Positions 22,991 to 24,569 of a DNA stretch of 24,569 nucleotides are shown here, piece after piece; the stretch's first letter is position 1; every line of letters starts with the position of its first letter. This DNA is from Massilia sp. UBA2709 (GTDB taxonomy: Bacteria > Pseudomonadota > Gammaproteobacteria > Burkholderiales > Burkholderiaceae_D): the NCBI GenBank assembly GCA_002354135.1, contig DEKZ01000108.1, positions 19,340-43,908 of the forward strand, read 5' to 3'. The position numbers and the translations under genes are program-made. The notes below the pieces were generated by a model. It did not search any database. It worked only from the letters and a program-made list of their open reading frames with translations, and was not told where the DNA came from.

Positions 22991-24569
22991 TCATTCCACC
23001 ATCGTGAACGCAGCACCAGCCTCCAGTGACTTCTTGAGGCATTCAATACACACGCTGCCCGGTAGTGCTGGCAGCTCATACGTCAACTTCTCCGGACTAA
23101 GCAAGCTCTTCTTCCCCGCCCTCACCACAATCTTCCCCGGACACTGCACCGTAATATTCCCACCCTCAATCGTGATATTCGCCCCACCCGCAGTCGACAA
23201 ACTGATCTTCTTCGCCGCCGCCCAATCGATATGCGCATTCGCAGACATCACATTCAGCTCATCCCGCGCCTGCACCTTCAGCTCATCGCCCTGCGCCTGC
23301 ACATCGATGTCATCCTTCGCCGCGATCAGCTGCAGGCCGAGACCACCTTCGCCCGCTTTCACCGCGCCACCCAGCACCCCGATCGCCTGCCCGGTATGCA
23401 CCCGCATCTGCCCGCCGGTAACGAATTGGGTATCCAGCCCGCTCATCAGTGTCACCGTCTCGCCATTCGCCAGTTGCAGGCTCTGAGTGGCATTTGCACC
23501 GAAACCGTCCTTGGCCGCGATCGCGATCACGGGGTCAACCAGATGCGGCACCTTGCCCTCTCCCGCCGCACCATTGCGTGCACCGGCGTCAGCCAGCGCC
23601 GCATCGAGCGCATCCTTGCCGACCATGCCCGACAAGGACGTGAGCACGGCCTTCAGCGGCGCCGATTGTTCATCGAGCGCACTCCCATTCGCCTTGGTAG
23701 CGCCCACGTGCGCCGCCAACGCTGCCGTCTGATGCGTCACGGCTGCAGAACTGAAGGTCTCCGCCATCTTCGTTGCCTGTCGCAACATGGCAATGCCCGC
23801 AGCGTTCTCGCCTGCGGGATCGCGCGAAGCCGCTGCGTGGTTGACCTGGTAGCTCGACACCAGCAGCCCCGCTCCCGCCCGCACGGCGCCATAGGCATCG
23901 GTACGCAGTTCGGCGCCAAGACCGCGGAAACTGCCGCGGTAGTTGTCGGCGGTGTGGATCAGATGTCCAAGATTCAGCTCGCTCGAAGCGCAGGTGCTGC
24001 GAAGCTGGACGCGCCCCTGGCCGTCGGTGTCGTCGAACAGCAATTGGTTATAGCCGTTGCCGCCGAATTCCTTGCTGCGTATGCCCCATTGCGCGGCTGC
24101 GTTGCGGTGGCCGGCGCTGTCGATCGAGGCGCCGTGCCAGACCGGGCTGTTGCCGCCGGCGAGATTCCCTTGCGCCGACGGACCATGGTCGTGCGCCGTC
24201 CTGAAACAATCCACATCGCCGGAGGCATGCCGCTGCCCTCCGGGCGTCGGAGCGATGCCGCCCTCGCGCTGCCCGTTGTACAGCGCGCCCACGATGATCG
24301 GCCGGTCGATGTCGTTTTCCAGGAACTGCACCAGTACTTCCTGGCCGACGCGCGGCAGGAACTGGCTGCCCATGCCGCCGCCCGCCGCGCGCTGGGCCAC
24401 GCGCACCCAGCAGCTCGCCTCGCCGCTGTCCTGCCAGTGGAGGCGGATGCGCACCCGTCCCAGGCGGTCGCAATAGAGCTCGTCGGCGCCGCTCGGCTGG
24501 TCGCCGCCATCGGCGCCGATGACGATGGCGCTCTGGGCGCCACGCGCGGTCGGCTTCGGATGGTCGGGC
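22991..24569 (-). CDS. vgrG: Type VI secretion tip protein VgrG, 5' part beyond window
   Basis: Partial: the frame is open to the right edge, so the N-terminus (gp27-like domain) is missing. The visible part begins with PDHPKPTARGAQSAIVIGAD and LYCDRLGRVRIRLHWQDSG, the gp5/OB-fold hallmark of VgrG, then WVRVAQRAAGGGMGSQFLPR, GQEVLVQFLENDIDRPIIVG and the Gly/Asn-rich junction. The DUF2345 region follows from about 23700 down (TLMSGLDTQFVTGGQ, HTGQAIGVLGG, LIAAKDDIDVQAQGDEL, VMSANAHIDWAAAKKI, ITIEGGNITVQCPGKIVV). The protein ends in a short tail with CIECLKK. No extra enzymatic domain is fused to the end, so cargo is carried by the adaptor gene that starts one base after the stop. GC falls near the 3' end. 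Confidence 0.95.
   Translation of the reverse strand, partial: PDHPKPTARGAQSAIVIGADGGDQPSGADELYCDRLGRVRIRLHWQDSGEASCWVRVAQRAAGGGMGSQFLPRVGQEVLVQFLENDIDRPIIVGALYNGQREGGIAPTPGGQRHASGDVDCFRTAHDHGPSAQGNLAGGNSPVWHGASIDSAGHRNAAAQWGIRSKEFGGNGYNQLLFDDTDGQGRVQLRSTCASSELNLGHLIHTADNYRGSFRGLGAELRTDAYGAVRAGAGLLVSSYQVNHAAASRDPAGENAAGIAMLRQATKMAETFSSAAVTHQTAALAAHVGATKANGSALDEQSAPLKAVLTSLSGMVGKDALDAALADAGARNGAAGEGKVPHLVDPVIAIAAKDGFGANATQSLQLANGETVTLMSGLDTQFVTGGQMRVHTGQAIGVLGGAVKAGEGGLGLQLIAAKDDIDVQAQGDELKVQARDELNVMSANAHIDWAAAKKISLSTAGGANITIEGGNITVQCPGKIVVRAGKKSLLSPEKLTYELPALPGSVCIECLKKSLEAGAAFTMVE

Noticed and set aside
18324..24569. Direct repeat of the tRNA-Lys 3' end marking an attachment site
   Set aside because: No second copy of the tRNA 3' end was seen to the right edge, and no integrase gene is present in the window.

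Overview
The window looks like a chromosomal segment of a high-GC betaproteobacterium, most likely Oxalobacteraceae (Massilia/Telluria/Janthinobacterium-like). I infer this from the housekeeping gene order (fkpB-ispH, radC upstream of rpmB-rpmG, purN-rsmB), a PEP-CTERM protein with a sigma-54 promoter, and codon use. Genus is an inference; no 16S is present.

Left part (1-5.4 kb, all minus strand): a branched-chain amino acid ABC transporter operon livH-livM-livG-livF without a binding-protein gene, with a terminator-like hairpin in its leader, then fkpB-ispH. Middle (5.6-8.1 kb, plus strand): two tandem RDD membrane proteins, radC, and the ribosomal operon rpmB-rpmG (L28, L33; the 55-residue L33 is easily missed) with a terminator. 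Then on the minus strand (8.2-14.5 kb): a PEP-CTERM exported protein behind a consensus-perfect -24/-12 promoter, a membrane fatty acid desaturase, a MscS-type channel in one operon with an RsmB-type rRNA methyltransferase and purN, and an orphan barstar-like protein. On the plus strand (14.8-18.4 kb): a glycine-zipper outer-membrane-type protein, a 270-bp intergenic block packed with inverted repeats, a spermidine-synthase-like protein, a GspE/PilB-type ATPase and tRNA-Lys(TTT) with its own promoter and terminator.

Right part (18.46-24.57 kb, minus strand): past the tRNA the base composition drops sharply. This is a type VI secretion cargo module: vgrG (cut by the window edge), a DUF4123 adaptor, a DUF3304-type lipoprotein (probable immunity protein) and a Tle1-type (DUF2235) phospholipase effector, with start/stop overlaps or a one-base gap between genes. 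Between the effector and the tRNA lies degraded AT-richer DNA. In it I can read a broken DUF3304-like lipoprotein (in-frame stop in the signal peptide, frameshift plus central deletion) and a small Cys-rich ORF of unknown function.

No CRISPR array, insertion sequence, rRNA or origin is visible. I do not see a complete novel system. The points most worth attention are the degraded second immunity gene beside tRNA-Lys, the sigma-54 promoter with a palindromic upstream site, the liv leader hairpin, and the folded repeat-like element at 15.4 kb.
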